A stretch of 64,000 bases of DNA from Bacteroidetes oral taxon 274 str. F0058 (GCA_000163695.1 GG774889.1:998515-1062514); one strand, 5' to 3'; counted from the first letter of the stretch, positions 18,422-26,731 are shown. Notes: generated from the sequence alone by a model not told the origin. A program made the numbers and translations.

Positions 18422-19468
18422 TTATCTTTTATATTCCGTTTTTTCGAGCTTTATCGGTTCGGGGTTTTGTATAACCCACAGTGTTGCAAGTTCCGCCAAT
18501 CGGTCGGCTAAGTCGTCGTCATCGAGAATATTTTTTTTAATCTGTTCTATTTCGGCAAGTAAGGCGGCGTCTAAGGGATTGCCTTGCGAAACGTATTTCG
18601 GAAATGCGTTGAGCATTTTGCGAAAATCTTTGTCCCAGTTGCAGCCGCCGTTTCTGAAAAGCTCATCGCGTATCCTGCCTGCAACGCGCACCGCTTCGCC
18701 TTGTACCGTCACGGCTTTACCGCTGCCCGGCACGAGCATATCCCACGCCTGTTCAAACCGTTTTTGCCACGTTTCCCCTGAAAGCCGAATCGGCGTTGTG
18801 CCGTCATTGACTACTCGTCGCGGCACAGGAGCTACGCCGAACAATACGTATAATTTCTGCAAGCCCTTTTCTACCTCGCTCAAATGGGCAGGATTAAAGT
18901 CGGCACGGTGAAATTCGAATTCTTCGCCGATATGCGTAACGGACTCTTTGGCAGTTTCCGTTACTTTACAGCCCGCATTCAGATACAGTTCCGCCGCCTT
19001 CGCCGCATCTTTGATATAGATACCGTCAGACCGCATGAGCATCCGCTCCAACACATTCTGCCCGCTTTCGTTTTCCGCCAATGGGTCTGCTCCTGCTTTC
19101 AAAAGAATTTCGGCTGTTTCTACGTTGTACTCGGCAAAATGCAGCGGTGTATTGCCGTAGCAGTCTTGTGCATTAACGTCTGCTCCTTTTTCCAACAAAA
19201 GCGTAACTCTTTCGGTATCGTTTACCTGTGCGTGATAGAACAAGGGTGTTTCGCCGTAAAGGTCTTTTGCCTCAATATCCGCACCCTGTTCTATCAGCCA
19301 CCGCATCAGCTCAAGCGGTATGCCGTAGAAACTCAATGCGGGCTTTTTAAATCCCCTTTCGTATGCGTTCAGTTCACATTTGGTGAACACCGCTTTTAAT
19401 TCTTCTAAATTGCCTCTATCCAATATATCGTCGAAATCGGCGGGCAGTGTTATCCGTTTTTTTGCCAT
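18422..19468 (-). CDS. Ankyrin-repeat protein, possible immunity protein
   Basis: 348 residues, cytoplasmic. Ankyrin repeats run from about residue 40 to 165 and are clear in YGETPLFYHAQVNDTERVTL, then LLEKGADVNAQDCYGNTPLHF and AEILLKAGADPLAENESGQN. The C-terminal part (about 185-348) is helical and acidic and is not recognised. Ankyrin proteins are frequent members of immunity arrays, where they act as binding scaffolds. It precedes the Imm26-like gene by 48 bases on the same strand. A broken copy of its last 41 codons lies about 130 bases upstream of its own start. Confidence 0.78.
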   Translation of the reverse strand: MAKKRITLPADFDDILDRGNLEELKAVFTKCELNAYERGFKKPALSFYGIPLELMRWLIEQGADIEAKDLYGETPLFYHAQVNDTERVTLLLEKGADVNAQDCYGNTPLHFAEYNVETAEILLKAGADPLAENESGQNVLERMLMRSDGIYIKDAAKAAELYLNAGCKVTETAKESVTHIGEEFEFHRADFNPAHLSEVEKGLQKLYVLFGVAPVPRRVVNDGTTPIRLSGETWQKRFEQAWDMLVPGSGKAVTVQGEAVRVAGRIRDELFRNGGCNWDKDFRKMLNAFPKYVSQGNPLDAALLAEIEQIKKNILDDDDLADRLAELATLWVIQNPEPIKLEKTEYKR

Positions 19469-19502
19469 CTTTTCTTCTACTGTTTTGTGTTTGTTTTTTT
19501 AT

Positions 19503-19725
19503 TATCGCTATCGATATATCGATAATCTTTACTCCGTCTATTGCCATTGTGTGTCTCCGTTTTTTTTTAATTGTTTGTATTTTATCTCTCTTTTAGGCTT
19601 ATCTTCTATATTCCGTTTTTTCGAGCTTTATCGGTTCGGGGTTTTGTATAACCCACAGTGTTGCAAGCTCCGCCAATCGGTCGGCTAAGTCGTCGTCATC
19701 GAGAATATCTTTTTTAATCTGTTCT
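19503..19725 (-). pseudogene. Duplication relic: 3' end of a second ankyrin gene plus 5' start of a second Imm26-like gene
   Basis: This stretch repeats about 18336-18548 almost base for base. On the minus strand it holds the last 42 or so codons of an ankyrin-gene copy (19599-19725, ending ...PEPIKLEKTEYRR and a stop). A spacer and then the first ten codons of an Imm26-like gene follow (ATG at 19547, MAIDGVKIID), after which homology stops. The left and right ends join unrelated sequence. It is best explained as the scar of a tandem duplication of the ankyrin-Imm26 unit followed by deletion. No intact product is expected. The 340-base gap 19469-19809 holds nothing else recognisable. Confidence 0.85.
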
Positions 19726-19809
19726 TAATAGGCACAAGCCACAGGTTCGCGTCAGCGGGGGAGATTCTTTATACTTGTCATATACTTAATATGCTAATAA
19801 AGTTAGCTC

Positions 19810-20652
19810 TTAATATTCCTCTGTTTCATCACAATCCGAGAGTTCATACGCGTAAACCCAGTAATCGGCTATAAGGTGAAACAGTTTATCATTTGTTTTA
19901 TCCCTTAATTGCATAAGTGCTTCGGCTACATCTTTCATCTTCCAACCCTTGCTGTTTAGGGAAAACCACGCTTCTTTTAGCTTGTTTTGGGATAGATAAT
20001 TATAGAACAATGCTTTTTTATCGGTATCTTCTCTAAGCCAATTGGGGATATTTTTTAGGTCTGTTATACGATTTATATCCTCTATTTCAAAGTTACAAGC
20101 ATTATAACACAGCGCTGTATCGATATGATTCATAGAGGCAGGAAAGTCTCCTTCATATCCACTTCTTTCTATATCACCGAAAGGTATTATAGTTTCCCTA
20201 TCGGTAAAATATACCAGTGGACTTGTGTGTTCCTTGCCATAACCGTATTCGTCCCAATAAGTAACTATCTTTTGTAAATCATCTTCACTGTAATGAATGT
20301 CTTTGCAAAATTGTTCAATTTCCTCAGTAAGCTCTTCTTCAATTTCTAACATATCCAAAATCATCAGAGTAACAAATTGTTTTTCATTGCTCGCCCTCTC
20401 GCTAAAATAACTCCATTCCAGCGACTCATCTACAAATATTTGTTTCCTGTCGCAGAAAAAATGGTGTAACAAGCCGGTATATTCTGCTCCTGTGCCTAAG
20501 AACAAAGGTATTAAACAAGGCGGGTGAGGATACCAATATTCCCAAACAGGATTATAAGTATCTAGGATAGGTATTTTAATTTGATGAAGAATCAATTTCT
20601 GAAAGTCTTCTGTAAAATTTAATTCTTTTATTACTTGTTTTAGTGCATTCAT
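19810..20652 (-). CDS. Hypothetical soluble protein of the immunity-like array
   Basis: 280 residues, acidic, no signal peptide. It has a hydrophobic segment PPCLIPLFLGTGAEYTGLLHH near residue 45, reminiscent of the G-x-Y/TGLL region of SUKH-like and related immunity folds. It continues with a long Glu-rich helix (EIEEELTEEIEQF) and a helical C-terminus with WFSLNSKGWKMKDVAEAL. I cannot name a family. Its neighbours on both sides are small proteins on the same strand, separated by short gaps, consistent with one transcription unit. Confidence 0.7.
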   Translation of the reverse strand: MNALKQVIKELNFTEDFQKLILHQIKIPILDTYNPVWEYWYPHPPCLIPLFLGTGAEYTGLLHHFFCDRKQIFVDESLEWSYFSERASNEKQFVTLMILDMLEIEEELTEEIEQFCKDIHYSEDDLQKIVTYWDEYGYGKEHTSPLVYFTDRETIIPFGDIERSGYEGDFPASMNHIDTALCYNACNFEIEDINRITDLKNIPNWLREDTDKKALFYNYLSQNKLKEAWFSLNSKGWKMKDVAEALMQLRDKTNDKLFHLIADYWVYAYELSDCDETEEY

Positions 20653-20682
20653 CTTTTTTATTATAATGATGCTTTTTACAGG

Positions 20683-21216
20683 TTAGTTTATGAGATTGCT
20701 ATTGAGGCAAAAGCAGAGGTCTTTACCTTCGGGGTCTTTTTCTATGTAACAATCTTTTCGCAAGGGATAATCCCAATCGCCGTTGGCGGTTTTTACTTTT
20801 TGGAAAGGGGGGACATATACCGTGCCTTTGTCCCAGAGGATTTGAGCATATAGTACTTCGTTGCAATAGGCATAATGCCCAAAAGAGTTCATTTCCTTTG
20901 AGGGATAACACGTCTGAAAGTTCTTACGACCATCGTAATCGCGTAGAGCTTGCGACCCCATAAACTTCTGAGTAAAGCATTCGTTATCCTCACCGAGCTC
21001 GTTTTTGTACAATTCGTAGAATGCAGGGCGATCTTCTTCGAACGATGCGTAATCGTCGGCACTTATGCGGTAATAGCGTTCATAGCCTGCTACCCAACTT
21101 ACAAGTACTTTCATCAAATGGGTTTCGATTGCTTCGCAATAGCCCACAGAGAAAAAGTGTTCTCGGTCTACGAGCTCTTCTGTAAGCTTTATTCTTTCTA
21201 TTAGTTTTAACTTCAT
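20683..21216 (-). CDS. Hypothetical soluble protein of the immunity-like array
   Basis: 177 residues, no signal peptide or membrane segment. Aromatic-rich sequence with WVAGYERYYRISADDYASF in the first half and GKDLCFCLNSNLIN at the end. Not recognised; the size, composition and position (30 bases upstream of the next gene on the same strand) fit the surrounding immunity-like proteins. No toxin partner is visible. Confidence 0.68.
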   Translation of the reverse strand: MKLKLIERIKLTEELVDREHFFSVGYCEAIETHLMKVLVSWVAGYERYYRISADDYASFEEDRPAFYELYKNELGEDNECFTQKFMGSQALRDYDGRKNFQTCYPSKEMNSFGHYAYCNEVLYAQILWDKGTVYVPPFQKVKTANGDWDYPLRKDCYIEKDPEGKDLCFCLNSNLIN

Positions 21217-21274
21217 CTTGTAGGTATAATTAGTTTTTATTACTGATTTTGTGTGTTACTTAATTTTTATTGAA

Positions 21275-21889
21275 TTACTTATAATAACGCTCCAATGCCT
21301 CTTTTGCCACTTCTACAATCTTATCGTTTACATCTTCTGCAAAATAGATAATACGACAGGGAACAAATACCATTATGAGTTTTTCTTCGTACCAAAACAT
21401 ATAACAAACGTGCGGCATTTTCATTATGGGGTCGAATACTATATAATCTCTATTCTTCAGGGAGCGTACAAATCTCATTAACGACTTATTGGCAGATGAG
21501 AACGAAGATAATACATACACGTTGATGATGTGGTTGAAAAAAAGTTCCGTATTGGTATACACATAAAGATTCGTCAGGTAATAATCTGTTTGTGGTTTGC
21601 GAACGAATATTTTATTCTTCCATAATACCGACAAAAGCGACCATATAAAAAATTTGTGTGTGGTCTCGCATTCTCCCTTCTCTCCTTTCTCTACGGTAAA
21701 GTGTCGTGCCGAATAACGAAACTTCTGATTCTCTACAATGTTTTGAATGGCAAGACTGTCTTTTGCCAAGTGGGTATATTTTTCGAACTCGTCAAATACC
21801 TGTATAGTCCCAATACTGTCTTCTACGGTTTGTGCTATCCCGCATACAGAGACCAAAAAGAAGACAATACATATATAATAACGTTTCAT
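21275..21889 (-). CDS. Exported protein of unknown function
   Basis: 204 residues with a signal peptide (MKRYYICIVFFLVSVCGIAQ). A cysteine at residue 16 lies near the cleavage region, but the context VSVCGIAQ fits ordinary signal peptidase I cleavage after AQ about as well as a lipobox. The mature part is mixed and aromatic-rich with no motif I recognise. It is the first gene of the minus-strand array and the only exported one. Confidence 0.68.
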   Translation of the reverse strand: MKRYYICIVFFLVSVCGIAQTVEDSIGTIQVFDEFEKYTHLAKDSLAIQNIVENQKFRYSARHFTVEKGEKGECETTHKFFIWSLLSVLWKNKIFVRKPQTDYYLTNLYVYTNTELFFNHIINVYVLSSFSSANKSLMRFVRSLKNRDYIVFDPIMKMPHVCYMFWYEEKLIMVFVPCRIIYFAEDVNDKIVEVAKEALERYYK

Positions 21890-22019
21890 ATTGCTTGATA
21901 TTTTAATTATGATTGTGGTAATACAAGGGATTGAATTCTTCTCGAGTAGATAATTCTATTAATCGTCTAAAATAATCGGCATTAAATGTGAAATGTGTTA
22001 CCTCCGACCCTCGACAATT

Positions 22020-22292
22020 GACCTTTGAACTTCGATGTCCGACCTCTGAACTCCAACGTCCGACCTCTGAACTTCGACGTCCGACCTCCGAGCTTCGACA
22101 ATTGACCTCTGAACTCCGACATCCGACCTTTGAGCTTCGACATCCGACCTCTGAACTCCGACATCCGACCTCTGAACTCCGACATCCGACCTCTGAACTT
22201 CGACATCCGACCTTTGAACTTCGACATCCGACCTTTGAACTTCGACATCCGACCTTTGAACTCCGACGTCCGACCTCTGAACTCCGACAATT
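22020..22292. repeat. 21-bp minisatellite, 13 units
   Basis: Thirteen contiguous 21-base units, most with the core GACCTYTGAACTYCGAC followed by RTCC. The 4th and 13th units end in AATT instead, and the flank before unit 1 also ends CGACAATT, hinting at a higher-order structure. Because 21 is a multiple of three, several frames on both strands stay open through it and would encode heptapeptide repeats (for example SSEVGCR). I do not call a gene: no start with a promoter or conserved flank supports one. The whole gap 21890-22361 contains no other feature. Confidence 0.95.
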
Positions 22293-22361
22293 GACATAAA
22301 AGGTAAAAAAAGTGAGTTCCGAACTCAACTTGTCGTGTCCGAAACTCACCGTCTTAAATAA

Positions 22362-22865
22362 TTAAGATGCAAGATTTTTGTCGTTAGGTTTTGTGTCGGC
22401 AGGGTTTGCCTGTCTGTTTTGCCGTACGAACCGTTTGCTCAGGTCTTCGTGAATGGATTTGGCGTCTTGGTCACCGAGTTTGGCAGCCATTTTAACACTC
22501 GCATAGTAGAGCAACGCCTGTGCATAAGCCTCGTGTCCTGAGAGCATCAGTGTGTCCGACAGGTTGTCGACCAACTGCTTGAGGCTGTTGTACACAGGTT
22601 GTAACGATTGGTTGAGCGTGAAGTCTTTTGCAAACTCATTGGCTTCCATCATCGGAGGGACGAGTTTTGGGTTCGACTTGACGTACTCCGACGTTTTTGC
22701 GACAAAAGATAGTGTTTTGTCGCTCATCTTGGGCAGGCTCTTGCGGTCTTCCATAGTAAGAGTCGCTACATAAGGCGCCAATAGCTCGCGAATTTCGCGG
22801 AGCTTTTCCTGAATCTTTGCAAGTTCCGCCTCGGGAACTTGTGCATTAATTAAATTTTTTGACAT
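22362..22865 (-). CDS. Small helical cytoplasmic protein, hypothetical
   Basis: 167 residues, almost entirely helical by appearance, no signal peptide or membrane segment. It opens MSKNLINAQVPEAELAKIQEKL and ends with a polar tail. It is preceded by a good promoter box and is probably expressed alone. Helical proteins of this size are common in Bacteroidota but I do not know a function. Confidence 0.8.
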   Translation of the reverse strand: MSKNLINAQVPEAELAKIQEKLREIRELLAPYVATLTMEDRKSLPKMSDKTLSFVAKTSEYVKSNPKLVPPMMEANEFAKDFTLNQSLQPVYNSLKQLVDNLSDTLMLSGHEAYAQALLYYASVKMAAKLGDQDAKSIHEDLSKRFVRQNRQANPADTKPNDKNLAS

Positions 22866-22893
22866 AGTGTTATTGATTTAAGAATTATGGTGG

Positions 22894-22901
22894 CAAAGAT
22901 A
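22894..22901 (-). promoter_or_regulatory. -7 promoter box for the helical hypothetical gene
   Basis: TATCTTTG on the minus strand, about 30 bases upstream of the ATG at 22865. Confidence 0.65.
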
Positions 22902-22979
22902 GTACTTTTTTTTGCGAAAAGCAAAAAAGGTTGGGTCATTTAGGCTATTTATGAATTGCCTAAGCGATTACTTAACCTC

Positions 22980-23027
22980 TAATTCGTAATTCGTAATTCG
23001 TAATTCGTAATTTTTAATTCATAATTG
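22980..23027. repeat. Heptamer array of ATTCGTA units
   Basis: Four ATTCGTA units in register followed by ATTTTTA, ATTCATA and a partial unit. The array overlaps the last codons and stop codon of rlmN (minus strand). The same heptamer occurs upstream of rlmN, uvrD, pdxA and prfC. Confidence 0.85.
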
Positions 23028-24047
23028 TACCCTAACTCCTAATTGATTTTTCAGCTGTCCGCAGGCTGCCTCTATGTCTTCTCCTCGTGAGCGTCGTATT
23101 GTCGATATTATCCCGTGTCTGTTGAGGTAATCTCGGAAATGCTCCATCTTGTTTTTGTCCGGGCTTCGCAGGTCGAGGTCGGCTACCTCGTGGAAACGTA
23201 TGAGGTTTACTCTGCAAAACAGCCCTCTGAGCAACCTTACTATGCCTTCGGCGTGTCTGACGGAGTCGTTGATGCCTTCGAAGACAATGTACTCGAACGA
23301 CAACCGCCGTTGGTGTGCGAAGTCGTACCTGTGCAGCAGTGTTACCACCTCTTCTATGTGGTCGGAGTGCTCCACAGGCATCATCTTGGCACGTTCGTCG
23401 GCAAACGGATTGTGTAGCGATATAGCCAGATGGCACTGTGTGTTGTCGAGAAATGTCTCGATACCTTTCCGTAGCCCCGACGTGGAGACGGTTATTCGTT
23501 TGGGCGAATATGCCAACCCCCATTCCGAAGTGAGTATCTCTATCGCCCGCAACACTTCGCCGAGGTTATCGAACGGTTCGCCCATACCCATAAATACTAT
23601 ATTGGTGATATTCTTGGCTTCGTCTACCGATAGCACTTGGTTTATTATCTCGCCTGCCGACAGGTTGCCTGCAAAGCCGCATCTGCCCGTCATACAGAAT
23701 CGGCAACTCATTCGGCAACCCACCTGACACGATACGCAGAGCGTTCGACGGTCGTCGTCGGGTATCATCACCGTCTCTATGTCGCCGTGTCGTGTGGAGA
23801 ATAGATATTTCTTAGTGCCGTCTGCCGATGTGGTCGCCATACTGTACGGCTGCCTGCCTGTGTCGAAGTGCTCGGCGAGCAGCGACAGATTTTTCTTCGA
23901 TATGTTGGTCATATCCTCGAAACGTGCGGAGCGTTTCTTGTATATCCACTCCGTTACCTGACGGGCGGTGTATCTCGGCAACGACAGCGAGGCAAACTCC
24001 TCTTGTAGTCGGGTTAGATTTAGGTCTGTTATACTCTGCTTCGACAT
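23019..24047 (-). CDS. rlmN: 23S rRNA (adenine2503-C2)-methyltransferase, radical SAM
   Basis: RlmN methylates C2 of A2503 in 23S rRNA and A37 of some tRNAs, using a radical SAM mechanism. The CxxxCxxC cluster motif is CRMSCRFC, preceded by VSCQVG, and the GMGEP motif (FMGMGEPFDN) is present. The two catalytic cysteines are one near the C-terminus (AACGQL) and the cluster-distal one. I start at ATG 24047 (MSKQSITDLNLT) because the longer frame from a TTG at 24089 would begin inside the promoter box. The 3' end runs into a heptamer array, so the last residues (VRVQL) are encoded by repeat-flanking DNA. Confidence 0.95.
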   Translation of the reverse strand: MSKQSITDLNLTRLQEEFASLSLPRYTARQVTEWIYKKRSARFEDMTNISKKNLSLLAEHFDTGRQPYSMATTSADGTKKYLFSTRHGDIETVMIPDDDRRTLCVSCQVGCRMSCRFCMTGRCGFAGNLSAGEIINQVLSVDEAKNITNIVFMGMGEPFDNLGEVLRAIEILTSEWGLAYSPKRITVSTSGLRKGIETFLDNTQCHLAISLHNPFADERAKMMPVEHSDHIEEVVTLLHRYDFAHQRRLSFEYIVFEGINDSVRHAEGIVRLLRGLFCRVNLIRFHEVADLDLRSPDKNKMEHFRDYLNRHGIISTIRRSRGEDIEAACGQLKNQLGVRVQL

Positions 24048-24086
24048 TCTTTTGGGGTAAGTAAATAATATTTCTGTTGGAGAATG

Positions 24087-24094
24087 CAAAGATA
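24087..24094 (-). promoter_or_regulatory. -7 promoter box of rlmN
   Basis: TATCTTTG on the minus strand, 40 bases upstream of ATG 24047. It decides the rlmN start, since the upstream TTG at 24089 overlaps it. Confidence 0.7.
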
Positions 24095-24120
24095 AGAAAA
24101 TCTTCGGCTCACCATAAAAT

Positions 24121-24236
24121 GCAATTACGAATTAAAAATTACGAATTACGAATTACGAGTAGGAGCGCACATACGTGTTTGCCCATACAAACATTTTAAT
24201 CCCCAACACCCAACACCTAACACCTAACACCCAATA
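24121..24236. repeat. Heptamer arrays and degenerate hairpin upstream of uvrD and rlmN
   Basis: From left to right: TACGAAT-type heptamers (24123-24158), an imperfect hairpin at about 24163-24184 beginning GAGCGCACA and ending TGTTTGCCC, and C-rich heptamers AACACCC/AACACCT/AATACCC at 24204-24238. The last run leads in register into the 105-bp core. The divergent spacer 24048-24364 holds only these repeats and the two promoters. Confidence 0.85.
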
Positions 24237-24341
24237 CCCAATTAGTAATTCTTTTACTTCGTAAAACATTTTGCTCACGTTCGGCAAAACTCAAACAAGT
24301 TTGATTTTGCTCTCACTTAATCGCAAAATTCGTAATTGTTT
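24237..24341 (+). repeat. 105-bp hairpin-rich intergenic repeat, copy 2
   Basis: Same sequence as the minus strand of 11092-11196 with two base differences. Nested inverted repeats are TTTTAC/GTAAAA, TTTTGC/GCAAAA, TCAAAC/GTTTGA and ATTTTGC/GCAAAAT, followed by AATTCGTAATT at 24327-24337. The core ends 2 bases before the -7 box of the helicase gene, as copy 1 does before that of pdxA. Confidence 0.9.
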
Positions 24342-24343
24342 AT

Positions 24344-24351
24344 TAACTTTG
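24344..24351 (+). promoter_or_regulatory. -7 promoter box of the UvrD/PcrA helicase gene
   Basis: TAACTTTG matches TAnnTTTG. Transcription would start near 24357, leaving a very short leader before the ATG at 24365 or 24374. Confidence 0.7.
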
Positions 24352-24364
24352 TACGCTTTTTTTG

Positions 24365-26695
24365 ATGATATGTATGGCAGATAATATTTCACAGATAGAC
24401 AAATTGTTGAACCCCGCTCAGTTGGCAGCAGTTACCTATTGCGACGGTCCCTCGGTGATAGTAGCCGGAGCAGGGTCGGGCAAGACCCGTGTGCTTACCT
24501 ACAAGATAGCCTATCTTATCGCACAGGGTTTCCCTGCGAGCAGCATACTTGCTCTTACCTTCACCAACAAAGCCGCCAACGAAATGAAAGAGCGTATAAT
24601 GCAGATAGTAGGCGAGAAATACACAAGATACCTCTGGGCGGGCACGTTCCATTCGGTCTTCCTGCGTATACTGCGGCAAGAGGTAGATGCCATAGGCTTT
24701 TTGCCCGATTTTACCATTTACGATACCCAAGACAGCAAATCGTTGGTCAAGAGTATCGTCAAGGATATGAAACTCGACGAAAAAATATATTCTGCCTCTG
24801 CCGTCTTCAACCGCATATCAGCTATGAAAAACAGACTCATTGCCTCCGACGACTACAGAGCCGACAGCGATATGAACCGCGACGACTACCATAGGGGGTG
24901 GCAGTACTTCTCCGAAATCTTTGCCGCGTACTGTACACGTTGCCGCCAAGCCAATGCTATGGACTTCGACGACATACTGCTGCATACCTATCTTCTGCTG
25001 AAAAATAACCCCGATATCCTTGCCAAATACCGCAATCGTTTTGCCTTTATCCTCGTAGACGAATATCAGGATACCAACATAGCCCAGCACCGTATTATCA
25101 ACCTTTTGGCTAAGGAACATAGGCGAATATCGGTTGTGGGAGACGATGCACAGAGTATCTACTCGTTCCGCGGAGCAAATATCGATAATATCCTCTCTTT
25201 CCAGAAAAATTTCGAGGGCTGTCGTATCTTCAAACTCGAAGAAAACTATCGTTCTACACAGAATATCGTAGATGCTGCCAATTCGCTGATAGCCAAAAAT
25301 AGATTTCAGATACCCAAACGAGTCTACTCCAATCTGCCTAAGGGAGACAAGATAAAAGTTCTCAGTTGTTTTACAGACCGCAATGAGGCGGAAGTCATCG
25401 CCGACGAGATAAAGAGTGCCGCTGCCGACCGTGATGCGCACTACTCCGATATTGCCGTCTTGTACCGTACCAATGCACAGAGCCGTGCCTTGGAAGATGC
25501 CTTGCGTAACGACAATATACCTTACAGGATATACGGCGGGCTCAGCTTCTATTCGCGTAAAGAGATAAAAGACGTATTGGCTTATATGCGGTTGGTAATA
25601 AATCACCTCGATGCCGAGAGCCTACGACGCATCATCAATTATCCTGCCCGTACCATAGGCGATAAGACGGTGGCAAAACTCATCGACCTCTCTTCGAAGC
25701 ATCGCATAAGCCCGCTCGATTGTATATTCGATATCGATAATATCCCCAACGACTTCAATGCGGGTACACGGACGAAGCTGAAAAAGTTCGGCGAGTTGAT
25801 AAGTAACCTCACAGAGGTGTACCGCAGTAGCGATGCATATAGTACCGCCAACGCCATCATCACGGCGAGCGGCATTATGGAAGAGTTGTCTTCCAATGAC
25901 GACATAGAGAATGTATCGCGTCGCGAAAACATACACGAACTGCTCAACGCCATACACGAGTATTGCGAGCAAAAGAAGTCGCTCGGCGAAGACAATCCGT
26001 CGTTGTCGGAGTTTTTGTCGGAGGTGTCGTTGCTTACAGACCAAGATACCGACCGAGACGGGCAGAGAGACTGTGTAACGCTTATGACTATCCACTCGGC
26101 AAAAGGGCTCGAGTTTGCATACGTCTTTGTCGCCGGCATAGAAGAAGACCTGTTGCCTTCGAGTATGTGCCAGACCGAATACGAAATAGAAGAAGAACGC
26201 CGATTGCTCTACGTGGCTATCACGAGGGCAAAACGTCGTTGTTTCCTCTCGTATTCGAAGACACGTTTCCGTTGGGGTAACGTCTGCTACTGCTCTCCGA
26301 GCCGTTTCCTGAGCGATATCGACGAACAATATCTCGATATGCCGCAGGCTTTCGCACAATATCCCGACGAGGCTCCTTCTTTCGAGCGAGGCGGCAGCTC
26401 TTTCCCGTCGTTTGTGCCACCTCATAATATATTTAAGAAGGCGTCGTTGCCCCATGTCGCCTCGACTGAACTGCCGACGACAGGCAACTTACGTCCCCTC
26501 GGCGAGGCGGTAAACAATGGCGGCAACGTCAAGTTCGATTTCTCGGTAGGCGATAGTGTTACTCATGCCGTATTCGGCAGAGGTACTGTAATAGAGTTGA
26601 TAAACGACGGCAGCAATTCGAAGGCTCGTGTAGACTTCGACAGTAGCGGACAGAAGACCCTGCTGCTCAAATATTCTAAACTCGTCAAAAATTAG
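24365..26695 (+). CDS. uvrD: UvrD/PcrA-type superfamily 1A DNA helicase
   Basis: This 3'-5' helicase works in repair and replication restart. All SF1A motifs are seen in order: Q-motif LNPAQLAAV, Walker A AGAGSGKTRVL, motif Ia LTFTNKAANEM, motif II LVDEYQDTN, motif III VVGDDAQSIYSFRGA, motif IV ENYRSTQNI, motif V TIHSAKGLEFAYVFVAG and motif VI YVAITRAKRR. The C-terminal 50 residues (VGDSVTHAVFGRGTVIEL) form the Tudor-like fold that in PcrA contacts RNA polymerase. Start is ATG 24365; ATG 24374 (MADNISQ) is equally possible. The TonB receptor gene begins 37 bases downstream. Confidence 0.95.
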   Translation: MICMADNISQIDKLLNPAQLAAVTYCDGPSVIVAGAGSGKTRVLTYKIAYLIAQGFPASSILALTFTNKAANEMKERIMQIVGEKYTRYLWAGTFHSVFLRILRQEVDAIGFLPDFTIYDTQDSKSLVKSIVKDMKLDEKIYSASAVFNRISAMKNRLIASDDYRADSDMNRDDYHRGWQYFSEIFAAYCTRCRQANAMDFDDILLHTYLLLKNNPDILAKYRNRFAFILVDEYQDTNIAQHRIINLLAKEHRRISVVGDDAQSIYSFRGANIDNILSFQKNFEGCRIFKLEENYRSTQNIVDAANSLIAKNRFQIPKRVYSNLPKGDKIKVLSCFTDRNEAEVIADEIKSAAADRDAHYSDIAVLYRTNAQSRALEDALRNDNIPYRIYGGLSFYSRKEIKDVLAYMRLVINHLDAESLRRIINYPARTIGDKTVAKLIDLSSKHRISPLDCIFDIDNIPNDFNAGTRTKLKKFGELISNLTEVYRSSDAYSTANAIITASGIMEELSSNDDIENVSRRENIHELLNAIHEYCEQKKSLGEDNPSLSEFLSEVSLLTDQDTDRDGQRDCVTLMTIHSAKGLEFAYVFVAGIEEDLLPSSMCQTEYEIEEERRLLYVAITRAKRRCFLSYSKTRFRWGNVCYCSPSRFLSDIDEQYLDMPQAFAQYPDEAPSFERGGSSFPSFVPPHNIFKKASLPHVASTELPTTGNLRPLGEAVNNGGNVKFDFSVGDSVTHAVFGRGTVIELINDGSNSKARVDFDSSGQKTLLLKYSKLVKN

Positions 26696-26731
26696 TTTGT
26701 ATCAATATATCCTCCACCCCAAAACAACGTA

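Noticed and set aside
21903..22349. Open frames of about 100-150 residues across the minisatellite on both strands
   Set aside because: Openness follows from a 21-bp unit lacking stops. No promoter, conserved flank or plausible start supports translation, and several frames are equally open.
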